Of a stretch of 33,111 nucleotides of DNA, positions 22,553-31,573 are shown in pieces. Below the pieces are notes generated by a model that was given only the letters and a program-made list of their open reading frames with translations, did not search any database and was not told where the DNA came from. Where the stretch lies: the NCBI GenBank assembly GCA_964370195.1, contig CAYJIH010000018.1:1-33111 (forward strand), written 5' to 3'. This stretch comes from JAAYCI01 sp964370195 (GTDB lineage Bacteria; Bacillota; Clostridia; Oscillospirales; Ruminococcaceae). A program made the position numbers and the translations under genes. Every line of letters begins with the position of its first letter. Within the stretch, counting starts at the first letter, position 1.

Positions 22553-23114
22553 TTATTTATGGGTAGTAGAGCTTAGCTATTTTGTTTTGGGGTTCTTTAA
22601 TATTCTGTTTGCATGGCTGGGTATGATTTTTTTCTTAACGCCGCTTGCAATTGCAGTTATTAAAGGAGATAAAAGCTACTGTAACCGTTACTGTGGCAGG
22701 GGCCAGCTGTTTGCAAAGTTTGGTGCCAAGGTTTCGCGCAATAAGCCTTTGCCACGGTTTATGAAAACATCTTTTTTTCGGTATGGGTTTTTGATCTTTT
22801 TTATGGTGATGTTTTTTAATATGATTTTTATAACGTATTTGGTTTTTGCCGGCAGAGCCAATTTGATGGAGGTAATCACGCTTTTGTGGACATTCAAAGT
22901 GCCGTGGGAATTTGCAAACTCACTTTCGGTAACGCCATGGGTGGCCCAATTTGCTTTTGGGTTTTACAGTGTGATGCTTACTTCCAATATCATTGGCCTT
23001 GTTACAATGGTATTTTTTAAGCCACGTGGGTTTTGCGTGTATTGCCCCATGGGCACGATGACACAAGGGATTTGCAAGCTGAAAAGCAAGGGGGATATTG
23101 AATGCAAGAGATGA
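22530..23114 (+). CDS. Membrane 4Fe-4S protein (NapH/YccM/NosR-type)
   Basis: This 194-residue protein has about four to five hydrophobic segments (about 12-44, 83-108, 112-122, 138-163). Two cysteine motifs face the cytoplasm in family members: CNRYC at 51-55 and CVYCPMG at 169-175, with C182 and C192 nearby. This is the polyferredoxin-like membrane fold (Fer4_5) of NapH and NosR C-terminal regions, here in a minimal form without the extra ferredoxin domains. The soluble ferredoxin encoded just upstream may supply that part. Its expected role is electron transfer between the cytoplasm and a membrane partner. It overlaps genes on both sides (23 and 13 bases). Confidence 0.82.
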   Translation: MKNKKWYDYLWVVELSYFVLGFFNILFAWLGMIFFLTPLAIAVIKGDKSYCNRYCGRGQLFAKFGAKVSRNKPLPRFMKTSFFRYGFLIFFMVMFFNMIFITYLVFAGRANLMEVITLLWTFKVPWEFANSLSVTPWVAQFAFGFYSVMLTSNIIGLVTMVFFKPRGFCVYCPMGTMTQGICKLKSKGDIECKR

Positions 23115-23401
23115 AGGACAAAGCAAAAGATATGGCAGACCTTTTAAAAGTGCTGGGCAACGAAAACCGTTTGCTTATTTTGTGCGAACTTTCGAAAGGG
23201 CCACAAAGTGTAAATTCATTATTAGAAAATTTACAAATATCACAATCGGGTATTTCGCAACATCTTTCTATTCTAAAGGCAAAGGGAATATTAGAGTATG
23301 ATAAAAAAGCTCAAACTATTTTTTACTCGGTAAAAGATGAACGAGTGCTAAAATTGCTGCATACAATTAAAGAGACCTATTGCAAAAAAGAAGATACATA
23401 G
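23102..23401 (+). CDS. ArsR-family regulator with BigR/SqrR-type cysteine pair
   Basis: This 99-residue winged-helix repressor has recognition region ISQSGISQHLSILKAKGIL (about 46-64) and wing KKAQTIFYSV. It has only two cysteines: C28 in helix 2 (LLILCELS) and C94 in the last helix (ETYC). The spacing of 66 residues equals that of the sulfide/persulfide sensors BigR (C42/C108) and SqrR (C41/C107), and the local sequence resembles E. coli YgaV. No ArsR-type CxC metal site is present. Inference: it is a reactive-sulfur or thiol-redox sensor repressing its own operon. AAGGGGG lies 7 bases before the ATG, and the start overlaps the membrane protein stop. Confidence 0.88.
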   Translation: MQEMKDKAKDMADLLKVLGNENRLLILCELSKGPQSVNSLLENLQISQSGISQHLSILKAKGILEYDKKAQTIFYSVKDERVLKLLHTIKETYCKKEDT

Positions 23402-23405
23402 AAAA

Positions 23406-23474
23406 AGTGTGCTGTGCCAATAAAACAGCTGCTGTTTGTTTTATTGGGTATTGGGCAGTGCTTACACGAGGAAA
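23406..23474 (+). terminator. Hairpin after the ArsR gene, probable weak terminator
   Basis: CAATAAAAC (23418-23426) pairs with GTTTTATTG (23438-23446). An imperfect outer stem (GTGT-GC... with ...GC-TTACAC) extends it to about 23474. There is no T-tract directly after it, so termination is uncertain. From 23475 to 23650 nothing else is seen. Confidence 0.35.
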
Positions 23475-23650
23475 AACAAAATGGTTTTGAAAAAATGTTA
23501 CATAAGATGAAAAAACGATGTGTTTTTTATGAAATGTGAGTTTTAAGGATAAGTAGGATGGAGAAAGTGGAAACATGAGAAGAGGAAACATTTGTTTAGA
23601 TCTTTGCTAGGAGGAGGAAGGCCACTTTATTTTTAAACTTATGCAAGTGG

Positions 23651-24424
23651 ATGCTTTTATACGAAGTATTTTATAATACAAAGAATATTCGTGTGTATGT
23701 GGTGATGGTGGCACTCTTACTGTTCGTGGGTCCAACAGCCTATTTATTGAGGCCTTAGGTAGTATGTTGTTAGACTTTTCAGAGCGCATGCTGATGACCG
23801 GTACGTACAGAGAAGATACATGGCCGGGTTCGTGGACAGTGTTTTATGCAGGAAACTGGGCAAGTTGGCGCCTGTTGCGGCTTGTTTCCTAGCACGGCTG
23901 GGGCGTGGGCATAGCATTCGTGATTTGATAAAAATTAACTTTGGTATTCCGGTGGTGATTAACATCTTATGGATGGGCGCTTTCTCGAACTTAGCACTCA
24001 ATTTCCAACTCACAGGTCGTATCGATCTTGTGGAAGTGTTAAACACACAAGGGGCCGAAGGTATGGGCTATGCAATTTTGAAAGAATTTCCCTTAGGCAA
24101 CGTGCTAATTGCATTTTCTTCTTTATTAGAATTATTTCCTTCATCACGGCAATGGACTCTACCACAAGTGTTGTTGCCTCTGTAAGTACCTCGGGAATTT
24201 TGCCTGAAAACCAGGAATCGCCCATGTACATGAAGGTGATTTGGGCGTAACTTTAGCAGGTGTTTCCTTTATTATGCTTACTGTAACGGGCGTTGAAGGC
24301 GTGAAAATGTTGTCGAACTTAGGTGGTTTCCCCGGCCATTCTTTTAGAAATTAGTAGCATCGTGTGCTTGTTTATGGTTTTGTTTAATGTGAAGAAATAC
24401 GAACTTGTTTCGGTGGAAATTTGA
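23651..24424 (+). pseudogene. Decayed BCCT-family transporter (betaine/carnitine/choline type)
   Basis: Consecutive frames encode pieces of a BCCT carrier. They are YNTKNIRVYVVMVALLLFVGPT; then WPGSWTVFY (the BCCT hallmark); then FLARLGRGHSIRDLI and GIPVVINILWMGAFSNLAL; then ITAMDSTTSVVASVST (compare the family TSADSTT block); and last GVTLAGVSFIMLTVTGVEG to a stop at 24424. At least four frameshifts (near 23745, 23865, 24150 and 24248) and one late shift near 24335 separate them. The N-terminal half is missing, since family members are about 500 residues. The original function was sodium- or proton-coupled uptake or exchange of betaine, carnitine or related osmolytes. It cannot make a working protein. 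Confidence 0.8.
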
Positions 24425-24996
24425 TAGTAGTGCGGTAAAGGTGAACGCGTTGGCAACGCGTTACAAAAAGTGTATGCCACGCGTGCTAAAAGAGACTTTA
24501 CTTTTTGCCACAAAATAAAAGATACAATCGTTGAGATGAGAGAAAAACGATTTAAACAAGCCTATGCGTAATGGATTCGTTTGAATCTATTTTTATTTGG
24601 AAGGAATAGGGGTGTTCAAGCAGTTTGTAAAGTCGCTGAATACACAGGATAAGAAAAGGGGTGCAGAAATAGTGGGAAAACACAAATAGGCAGCGCATAC
24701 TTGCACGACGAATCGCGGTTCTATAGGAATGCACTGCAGTTGATTTTGCCAAATAATGCACGGGAAATATGTGGTGTTGCGGCGTCTTTTGTTTATTCTT
24801 CCTGTTTTTCAACAGTTTGGCATCACTATATGTGCGGTTTCCATGGACACAAGTCGTATCGCTTTATTGCTGTTTACACGTAAAGTTGCATTGAAACCAA
24901 GGCAGTGTTGTTTAGCATCATAAGGGGAATGTAACATAAATTTTGCGAAAAAATGAGTTCAATTGGGCATAATGTGTTTAAATTTTGTGCAGAATA
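24425..24996. other. Gene-free, probably decayed stretch
   Basis: About 570 bases follow the BCCT remnant without a credible gene. Open frames are short (under 90 codons), lack ribosome sites and contain no recognisable domain. A phrase such as LRRLLFILPVFQQFGIT in one plus-strand frame could be a membrane-gene relic, but I cannot assign it. Confidence 0.4.
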
Positions 24997-25005
24997 TGCT
25001 ATAAT
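24997..25005 (+). promoter_or_regulatory. Extended -10 promoter of the GGDEF/EAL gene
   Basis: TGCTATAAT is a perfect extended -10 element. The matching -35 region is poor (TTTAAA), as is common for this promoter class. It lies about 50 bases before the start at 25057. Confidence 0.55.
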
Positions 25006-25056
25006 AGACAAAGTCATAGGCATGCTTAGTCAGTGTAATTTGAAAAGGATGGCAGC

Positions 25057-28000
25057 ATGGAATATAAAGTGAATGGCACCATAGGAAGTGTTTCGCCTAA
25101 TACTGCACCTTCGCCCGCTATTGTGATAAAGCGGGAAATTGTGCAGTCGTTTTTTGATTTGATTCCTGGATATGTTGCGCTTTTAAACAAGCAGCTTGAG
25201 GTGATCCTTTGCAGTAAAGGGACACTGGAGTATTTTAATTGCAAAAATGAAGCCGATTTAATGCAATGTTTTTTACAGCGCTCGGCTAAAACGCAGGAAA
25301 ATGGCGGATGCCCGAAAGAAAAACTGGCAGAAATAGCAGCAAAAGCGCTTGAATTTGGCGTGGCAGAAAGTGGCTGGCTACATATCGATACAGACGGGGA
25401 AAGCGTTCCTATGCACATAAATATGGTGTGCACACAAGCAGATGCCACACCGGAAGAGCCATGTATTGTATTGTGTTTTCATAGCGGAAACCAGCCCGTT
25501 TCGCCTGTTGATACGGGAATACAATTCACAAATATGCTAAAAGCCATTGTGGATGCCACCCCGCTTGCACTCAATTTGTGGGATGCTCAAATGAACAATG
25601 TTGTGTGCAACAAGCAAGTTTTGAATATTTTTGGCGCAAAAGACGAGGCGGAATATTTAAATAATTTCAGCAATTTTTCGCCGGAATATCAGCCCAATGG
25701 GGTGCTTTCCTCGGAAATGTTTAAGCGCAATATAGAGACTGTGACGCGAGAAGGCGTTCATCGGTTTAAATGGATGCACCTTGATGGCAACGGGCAAGAG
25801 TTGCCGGCTGAAATCACCTTAACCAAAATTAATGTTGGGCAGGATGAAGACAATATTGTAGGCTTTGTTCGAGACTTACGCCCTGAATTTGAGCAAATGG
25901 AAGAGGAAAAAGAAGACGAGTACTATTTCCTCAACCGAATATCGGAAAAAACGCTTTTGAGCAAAGTGGCCGACATTTCCGACGACCTGTTTTTTGCCAT
26001 TGATAGAAGAACGTCTACTATACGTTTTTTAGGGCATTCTTTACAAAAGTCTACAATCAAAATAGATGGAAATAATACAACAACACGCTCTTTTGATGAA
26101 AGTTGTGTGCACGAGGAAGATGTGCCGATTTATCGAGAACTTGTAGACAACATGGCCCAAGGGATAAACACACCTTTAGAGCTGCGGTTTTTGCAACCGG
26201 ATGGTACATTTCGATATTATCGCATTTTATATTGCTTTATCTTCGATAAAGAGGGGAAACCCATTATAGTCATTGGAAAAGGCGTTGATATTCACGAGCA
26301 AAAAATGCTGCAAGAACAAGCAAAATACGACTTTTTAACAAAATGCTATAGCAGAAAAAATATTGAAGCCATCATTTCTGAAAAACTGGCCAATGATGAA
26401 GCGTGCAATGGGGCATTGCTTTTTGTTGATATACGAAATTTCAAACGGTTTAATGAGGAAAACGGCCATTTTTACGGAGATGAAATTTTAAGACAACTCG
26501 TAATAAGAATAAAGCAGTGGTGTAGTAAACGGGACGTTGTGGGGCGCGTTGGTGGCGATGAATTTATTATTTATGTGGCAGATGCGCAAAATAAAAACCA
26601 GTTTGAAGATAGACTGAACAATTTAATAGAGCAAATCAATACAAGTTACCATATTCATGAAATTAAAGCGGAAATTTGTGTTAGTGTAGGTGTGTTTTTG
26701 TGTAGAAACGAATGCCATACGTACGAGTATTGCATTCAATGCGCAGACAAAGCGCTTTCTATGGCCAAACTTGTAACAAAGGGGCAGTGGCTGTATTACG
26801 ATGATTCTTATAAAGAGCATACCCCCTCTATATTACAACAAGAACACAAGGCAGAAAAAATCTCTGGCCTACAGATGAACTACACGGTCTCTTCTTCTAT
26901 TTTCAACATACTCTACGAAAGAAACAGTGATGAAACAGCCATCAATTCGGCGCTACGCTATTGGGGGCAAAGCTACCATGCAAGCCGATGTTTCATTATG
27001 GAGACATTCGATGATGGTGCTACGTATCACTTTACACACGAATGGTGTAAGCAAGGCTTTGTGCCACACATGCAAAACACCACCCCCATTCCCGCACATG
27101 TTCTAAGTGAATTGATGGAGAACACTTCGGTGCATGGCATTTTTGCTTGTGAGGACATTTGCCATTGCCAGCTGAAAAATGAGCTGATGCAGCGCATTGC
27201 CAACAGCGATACAAAATCGTTTTTGCATGCACAGGTTAAAAAAGATGAGATTGTTACCTTTTTTATTGGCATAGAGGATTGTGAGAAAACCCGAGTGTGG
27301 ACCGATGTCGAAATCAACACGCTTCATTATATGGTGCGGGTGTTTTCTATTATTTTGCAAGCAAAGCACTTAGATAATGAAGTGAAAATTTTAAGTGAGC
27401 ACAGCAAAATAGCGGCTTTTGTGGGCGGCAATACGGATAACTTTATTTATATTGTAGACCCAGACACGTACGAAATTATTTATATGAATAAAAAAGCGCT
27501 TAAGATGTACAACAACCCAAGCGAAAGCGAGTGGAGGAGCAAAAAATGTTACGAGCTGCTTCACGACAAAGTGGCGCCTTGCGAGTTTTGTACAAACGCA
27601 TACACAACAGAGCATGATTTTTATGAGTGGAAGTACTATAATCCACGGTTTAATAAATCTTATTTATTTAAAGATAAATTGGTGCATTTAAACGGAAAGC
27701 TTGTGAAATTACAAGTGGCAACAGACATTACAACCATGGTTTCGCTGGAAGAAATGCTTAAATACAAGCTAGAAGAGCAAAGCCTGCTTTTAAACTGCAT
27801 TCAAATGTTGCACACAAGCGAAACACCGGATGCCTCCATTGAAAAAATACTAAACATGATTTGCACATTTTTTGACGCTTCAAGAGGTGTGATTCTTCAA
27901 ATTACACCGGATGGACGTTACGCTTGTAACACACACGAATGGACAGATGCATTTACCACAGAGCACAAACATCTTTGGAAAAATGTAGAGATGGAGGTTA

Positions 28001-29484
28001 TACAAGCGTTTTTTGATAAGTTTCAAGATAAAGGTGTATTTTATGTGGCGGATGTTGCAGAAGAATTTAAACAAAATGCTTCTGTTCGGGGTGTATTGAA
28101 AAACCAGGCCACCACACATTTGGCGTGTGCACCCATTTTGAATGCAAGTGGGGTGTATATTGGGCTACTTAGTATAGATAACCCTAAAAAGAATATTGAT
28201 AAGTATTGGTTGCTTGAATCATTGTCTGGGTTTGTTTCGGATTTTCTGAAGAAAAACAAATTGATAGATTCACTCAATGAACTTAGCTATTATGATACAT
28301 TAACGAAAGTGAAAAACCGCCACAGCTATCGAAAGGCACTGCAAGACATTGATGAGGGCTGTGTTTCCTCTTTAGGCGTTGCGTATGTGGATATTTCGGG
28401 GCTTTCCCGAATCAATGAGGAAAAAGGAACACGCTATGGTGACGAAATCATCAAGCGGATGGCGCGCATTTTAACGGAAGTTTTTGGGGAAAATATTTTC
28501 CGTGTGGGCGGCGACGAATTTGTTGTGCTGGAAAAAAATGTAGAGGAATTGGCGTTTGAGGGAAAAATTAGTATTTTAAAAAATGCCATTTTTGAAGAGC
28601 CTGAATTAAATGCCACCATTGGGTTTACGTGGAACACCAATATCATTGACGAACAGCTACAAAACGACAACAGTGAATTCAATACCGTTTGGGACAGCCA
28701 AACGTACACAGCGATATTGAGTAAAAACCTTGAAAATGAAATAAAAAGCGGAAAATATGTTGTGTTTTTGCAACCACAAATTTGCTTTCAAACCGGTGAG
28801 CTTGGCGGGGCCGAGGCACTTATCCGACGAGTAGATGCAAGTGGCAATGCGCAATCTCCCGCCTCGTTTGTTCCTTTTTATGAAAAAGAAGGAATGATTT
28901 CTAAGATAGACTTGCATGTATTTGAAACAGCGTGCAAACTGCTTTGCCGGTGGAAACAAAAGCAGTTTGGCGAAAATATCAAGCTTTCCGTCAACTGTTC
29001 AAGGTCTACCGTGATGGAAAAAGATATTGTAAGTAAATTGTCGGATATTTGCGAAAAATACGCCGTAGAGAAATCGATGTTTGTTATAGAGATCACCGAA
29101 ACCATTACCCATACAGATGATAAGCTGTTTTCGTATGTTATGACGTCGCTAAAAAATGCCGGCTTTTGTGTTTCGCTTGACGATTTTGGGGCAGGGCAGT
29201 CTAATTTATCCTCGCTTCAAATTTCTGATTTTGACGAAATAAAAATAGATATGGGCCTTACAAGAGATATCCATTTGGATAAAAAGGCGCGAATTCTTAC
29301 AAAGGTGGCCCTCAACCTATGTCAAGAATTTCAAAACATGGTTTCTGTGGCAGAGGGAATTGAAACGGTTGAGCAGTTTGACATATTAAAAGGATTAAAT
29401 TGCCATATGGGGCAAGGGTATTATTTTAGCAAACCCATTAGCATTCAAGATTTTGAACAGAAATATTTTGGAAATATCAGCTAG
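25057..29484 (+). CDS. Giant PAS/GAF sensor with two GGDEF domains and one EAL domain (c-di-GMP turnover)
   Basis: This 1475-residue, apparently cytoplasmic protein has no clear membrane segment. Domains in order: PAS-like (about 28-140), PAS (168-272), PAS (312-420), GGDEF 1 (about 430-585, motif 499-503), GAF-like (612-775), PAS with a Cys triad (784-893), GAF-like (905-1068), GGDEF 2 (1078-1200, motif 1151-1155), EAL (1225-1470). Both GGDEF motifs are intact, but neither has the RxxD inhibitory site. The EAL domain keeps EAL (1253-1255), DDFGAG (1375-1380) and EGIET (1433-1437), so phosphodiesterase activity is likely. GGDEF 2 is short after its motif and may be regulatory. AAAGGATG precedes the ATG. 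The N-terminal half is paralogous to the protein encoded next. Confidence 0.9.
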   Translation: MEYKVNGTIGSVSPNTAPSPAIVIKREIVQSFFDLIPGYVALLNKQLEVILCSKGTLEYFNCKNEADLMQCFLQRSAKTQENGGCPKEKLAEIAAKALEFGVAESGWLHIDTDGESVPMHINMVCTQADATPEEPCIVLCFHSGNQPVSPVDTGIQFTNMLKAIVDATPLALNLWDAQMNNVVCNKQVLNIFGAKDEAEYLNNFSNFSPEYQPNGVLSSEMFKRNIETVTREGVHRFKWMHLDGNGQELPAEITLTKINVGQDEDNIVGFVRDLRPEFEQMEEEKEDEYYFLNRISEKTLLSKVADISDDLFFAIDRRTSTIRFLGHSLQKSTIKIDGNNTTTRSFDESCVHEEDVPIYRELVDNMAQGINTPLELRFLQPDGTFRYYRILYCFIFDKEGKPIIVIGKGVDIHEQKMLQEQAKYDFLTKCYSRKNIEAIISEKLANDEACNGALLFVDIRNFKRFNEENGHFYGDEILRQLVIRIKQWCSKRDVVGRVGGDEFIIYVADAQNKNQFEDRLNNLIEQINTSYHIHEIKAEICVSVGVFLCRNECHTYEYCIQCADKALSMAKLVTKGQWLYYDDSYKEHTPSILQQEHKAEKISGLQMNYTVSSSIFNILYERNSDETAINSALRYWGQSYHASRCFIMETFDDGATYHFTHEWCKQGFVPHMQNTTPIPAHVLSELMENTSVHGIFACEDICHCQLKNELMQRIANSDTKSFLHAQVKKDEIVTFFIGIEDCEKTRVWTDVEINTLHYMVRVFSIILQAKHLDNEVKILSEHSKIAAFVGGNTDNFIYIVDPDTYEIIYMNKKALKMYNNPSESEWRSKKCYELLHDKVAPCEFCTNAYTTEHDFYEWKYYNPRFNKSYLFKDKLVHLNGKLVKLQVATDITTMVSLEEMLKYKLEEQSLLLNCIQMLHTSETPDASIEKILNMICTFFDASRGVILQITPDGRYACNTHEWTDAFTTEHKHLWKNVEMEVIQAFFDKFQDKGVFYVADVAEEFKQNASVRGVLKNQATTHLACAPILNASGVYIGLLSIDNPKKNIDKYWLLESLSGFVSDFLKKNKLIDSLNELSYYDTLTKVKNRHSYRKALQDIDEGCVSSLGVAYVDISGLSRINEEKGTRYGDEIIKRMARILTEVFGENIFRVGGDEFVVLEKNVEELAFEGKISILKNAIFEEPELNATIGFTWNTNIIDEQLQNDNSEFNTVWDSQTYTAILSKNLENEIKSGKYVVFLQPQICFQTGELGGAEALIRRVDASGNAQSPASFVPFYEKEGMISKIDLHVFETACKLLCRWKQKQFGENIKLSVNCSRSTVMEKDIVSKLSDICEKYAVEKSMFVIEITETITHTDDKLFSYVMTSLKNAGFCVSLDDFGAGQSNLSSLQISDFDEIKIDMGLTRDIHLDKKARILTKVALNLCQEFQNMVSVAEGIETVEQFDILKGLNCHMGQGYYFSKPISIQDFEQKYFGNIS

Positions 29485-29575
29485 GTGGCGGTTTGAACGA
29501 ATTAAATGTAGACACTTGAAGGCTTATGCAAACACGAACCACAGCATTAAAAACCGGAAAATGGGGGATTGCACT

Positions 29576-31507
29576 GTGACACACAATGACAACAACCAAA
29601 AAAGCCTTTTTCAAGATTTTAGCACTCATTTCACAGCAGATCAGCTTCTTATGATGCTCGATCATGTTCCTTTGTGTATCAATATGCTTAACGAAAAAGC
29701 CGAGAGTGTTTATTGTAATACCCATACCATGAATTTGTATGGCCTTGACTCAAAACAGGTGTATCTTGATAAATTTTATGACCTTACTGTGCCTACGCAG
29801 CCAAATGGAAAAAATTCAAAAACCGCTTTTCAAGAGCAGGTTTTGCTTGCAATTGAAAAAGGCGAAGTGCACGTCAACTGGTTGGATATAAGTATAACAG
29901 GGGAGGAAATTCCACTTTATATCAGCATTTATCGGCTGAATATGAAAGATGAAAATGGGCTGGAGTTACTTGTAAGTACCATGCAAGATTTGCGCCCTCA
30001 CCTAGCAGACAACGAAGAAGATGCCGGGTTTGATGAGTACTACCACAACCGCATCACTTACAAAGCTTTGTTTAATACAGTGGCAGAGCTTTCGGAAGAA
30101 TGGTTTTGGGTTTACGATGTACGCACGGCCACCATTCAATTTTTCGGTAAAGGCATGGAAATTTTGGGCCTTGCTGCAGGCAAACAACCATTCCCAAGTT
30201 ATGTGGTAGACAGTGGCATGGTTTTTCCGGATGATCTAAAAGCGTTTTTGAAGTTTGATGAACATTTGCGAACCGGTGTGCAAGAGCCGACAGAAGTGCG
30301 TTTTACACAACCGAGTGGTATTTCAAAATATTACCGCATTACATACAAAACTATGTACAACAAAGCGGGGCAACCTGTGTTTTCCATTGGTAAAACGTAT
30401 GATATTGACAGACAAAAGCGATTTGAAGTGCTTTCTAAAACAGATTTACTTACAAATTGCTTAAACAAAATTACAACAGAAACAGTGATACAAGATAATT
30501 TGGTAAGCGCTGCTTCCTCCTCGCATGCCCTGTTTTTAATCGATGTAGACGACTTTAAGTCTGTGAATGATGAGCTGGGCCATTATTATGGGGATATTGT
30601 GTTAAGCGATATTGCAAAAAACTTGCATGCAAACTTTAGGGGTGCTGATATCATTGGACGCATTGGTGGAGACGAGTTCCTTGTGTTTGTAAAAGATATA
30701 TCGGATGAGCGCGTGATAAAAAGCAAAGCCAAATCCATTGCAAATGCTTTTAAAAATAGTTATTCCGGCGAGAATAAAGATTATAAAATATCTGGTAGCA
30801 TCGGTGTTGCGCTTTATCCTACGCACGCTGATACATACGAGGAACTTTATAAATGTGCCGATAAAGCCCTGTACAGTTCTAAAATGGCCGGCAAAGATCG
30901 TTACACTATTTATACGGCAGATATTGCAGATGTAGGTACGAAAAAATTAACAGATGTTGACAATGCGAATAAGCCGGTGAACAGCTATTTTGACACCGGA
31001 ATTACGTCTATGGTATTTGATTTGATGTATCAAGCGAATGATGTTTCTAAATCAATGAATACGGTACTTCGTCTGTTTGGAACGCATATGAAGGTGAGCC
31101 GTTGTTATGTGGCGCAAACATTTGATGAGGGTTATAATTACAGCATTACATATGAATGGGTGGATGATCAATCCGTTGCAAAAATAGACACTTTCCAAAA
31201 CATTTCTGTCGCTGGCATAAAAACGTTTTTTTCCGACCTTGAAAAATATGGTATTATGTACAATAAAGATACCGATTATGCAGGAAACACGTTGAGAGAA
31301 CAAGGGCTGGATTACGAGCCGGCCAAATCATACCTGCTGGTGCAAACAAAAGGAAAGGGGCATTCGAGGCTTGTGTTTGGCCTTGATGACAACAATGAGC
31401 ACCGTGTTTGGAGTGAAAAAGAAATCAATACAGTTCAGTATGTTCTAAAAATGATTTCTATTTTTATTGCTTCTGCCGATATGAGGAAATCTTTAGAAAA
31501 CCCATAA
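29576..31507 (+). CDS. PAS-PAS-GGDEF-GAF diguanylate cyclase
   Basis: This 643-residue protein has a PAS-like region (about 20-135), a second PAS (about 165-285), a GGDEF domain (about 300-450, motif at 364-368) and a GAF-like C-terminal domain (about 475-640). The inhibitory site RGAD (355-358) lies exactly five residues before GGDEF, so product feedback is expected. It is clearly related to residues 170-775 of the upstream protein (for example DLRPE/DLRPH, DEYYFLNRI/DEYYHNRI), suggesting tandem duplication. The GTG at 29576 is chosen for GGGGGA 7 bases upstream. An ATG at 29561 has no usable ribosome site, and the frame is open back to 29453 within the previous gene. The gap to the upstream gene is about 90 bases without a terminator, so cotranscription is likely. 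Confidence 0.85.
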   Translation: MTHNDNNQKSLFQDFSTHFTADQLLMMLDHVPLCINMLNEKAESVYCNTHTMNLYGLDSKQVYLDKFYDLTVPTQPNGKNSKTAFQEQVLLAIEKGEVHVNWLDISITGEEIPLYISIYRLNMKDENGLELLVSTMQDLRPHLADNEEDAGFDEYYHNRITYKALFNTVAELSEEWFWVYDVRTATIQFFGKGMEILGLAAGKQPFPSYVVDSGMVFPDDLKAFLKFDEHLRTGVQEPTEVRFTQPSGISKYYRITYKTMYNKAGQPVFSIGKTYDIDRQKRFEVLSKTDLLTNCLNKITTETVIQDNLVSAASSSHALFLIDVDDFKSVNDELGHYYGDIVLSDIAKNLHANFRGADIIGRIGGDEFLVFVKDISDERVIKSKAKSIANAFKNSYSGENKDYKISGSIGVALYPTHADTYEELYKCADKALYSSKMAGKDRYTIYTADIADVGTKKLTDVDNANKPVNSYFDTGITSMVFDLMYQANDVSKSMNTVLRLFGTHMKVSRCYVAQTFDEGYNYSITYEWVDDQSVAKIDTFQNISVAGIKTFFSDLEKYGIMYNKDTDYAGNTLREQGLDYEPAKSYLLVQTKGKGHSRLVFGLDDNNEHRVWSEKEINTVQYVLKMISIFIASADMRKSLENP

Positions 31508-31526
31508 CGGGTGCAAGCGGTTGTTG

Positions 31527-31543
31527 GCCTTATAAAATAAGGC
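31527..31543 (+). other. Small hairpin between the cyclase and the binding-protein gene
   Basis: GCCTTAT (31527-31533) pairs with ATAAGGC (31537-31543) across AAA, 31 bases before the next start. It is followed by GATTTAT, not by a T-tract, so it may reduce rather than end transcription. Confidence 0.3.
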
Positions 31544-31573
31544 GATTTATATAAATTATGAAAAGGGTGTTTT

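Noticed and set aside
24701..24883. 60-codon plus-strand frame in the gap after the BCCT relic
   Set aside because: No ribosome site, no recognisable motif, and it lies within apparently decayed sequence.
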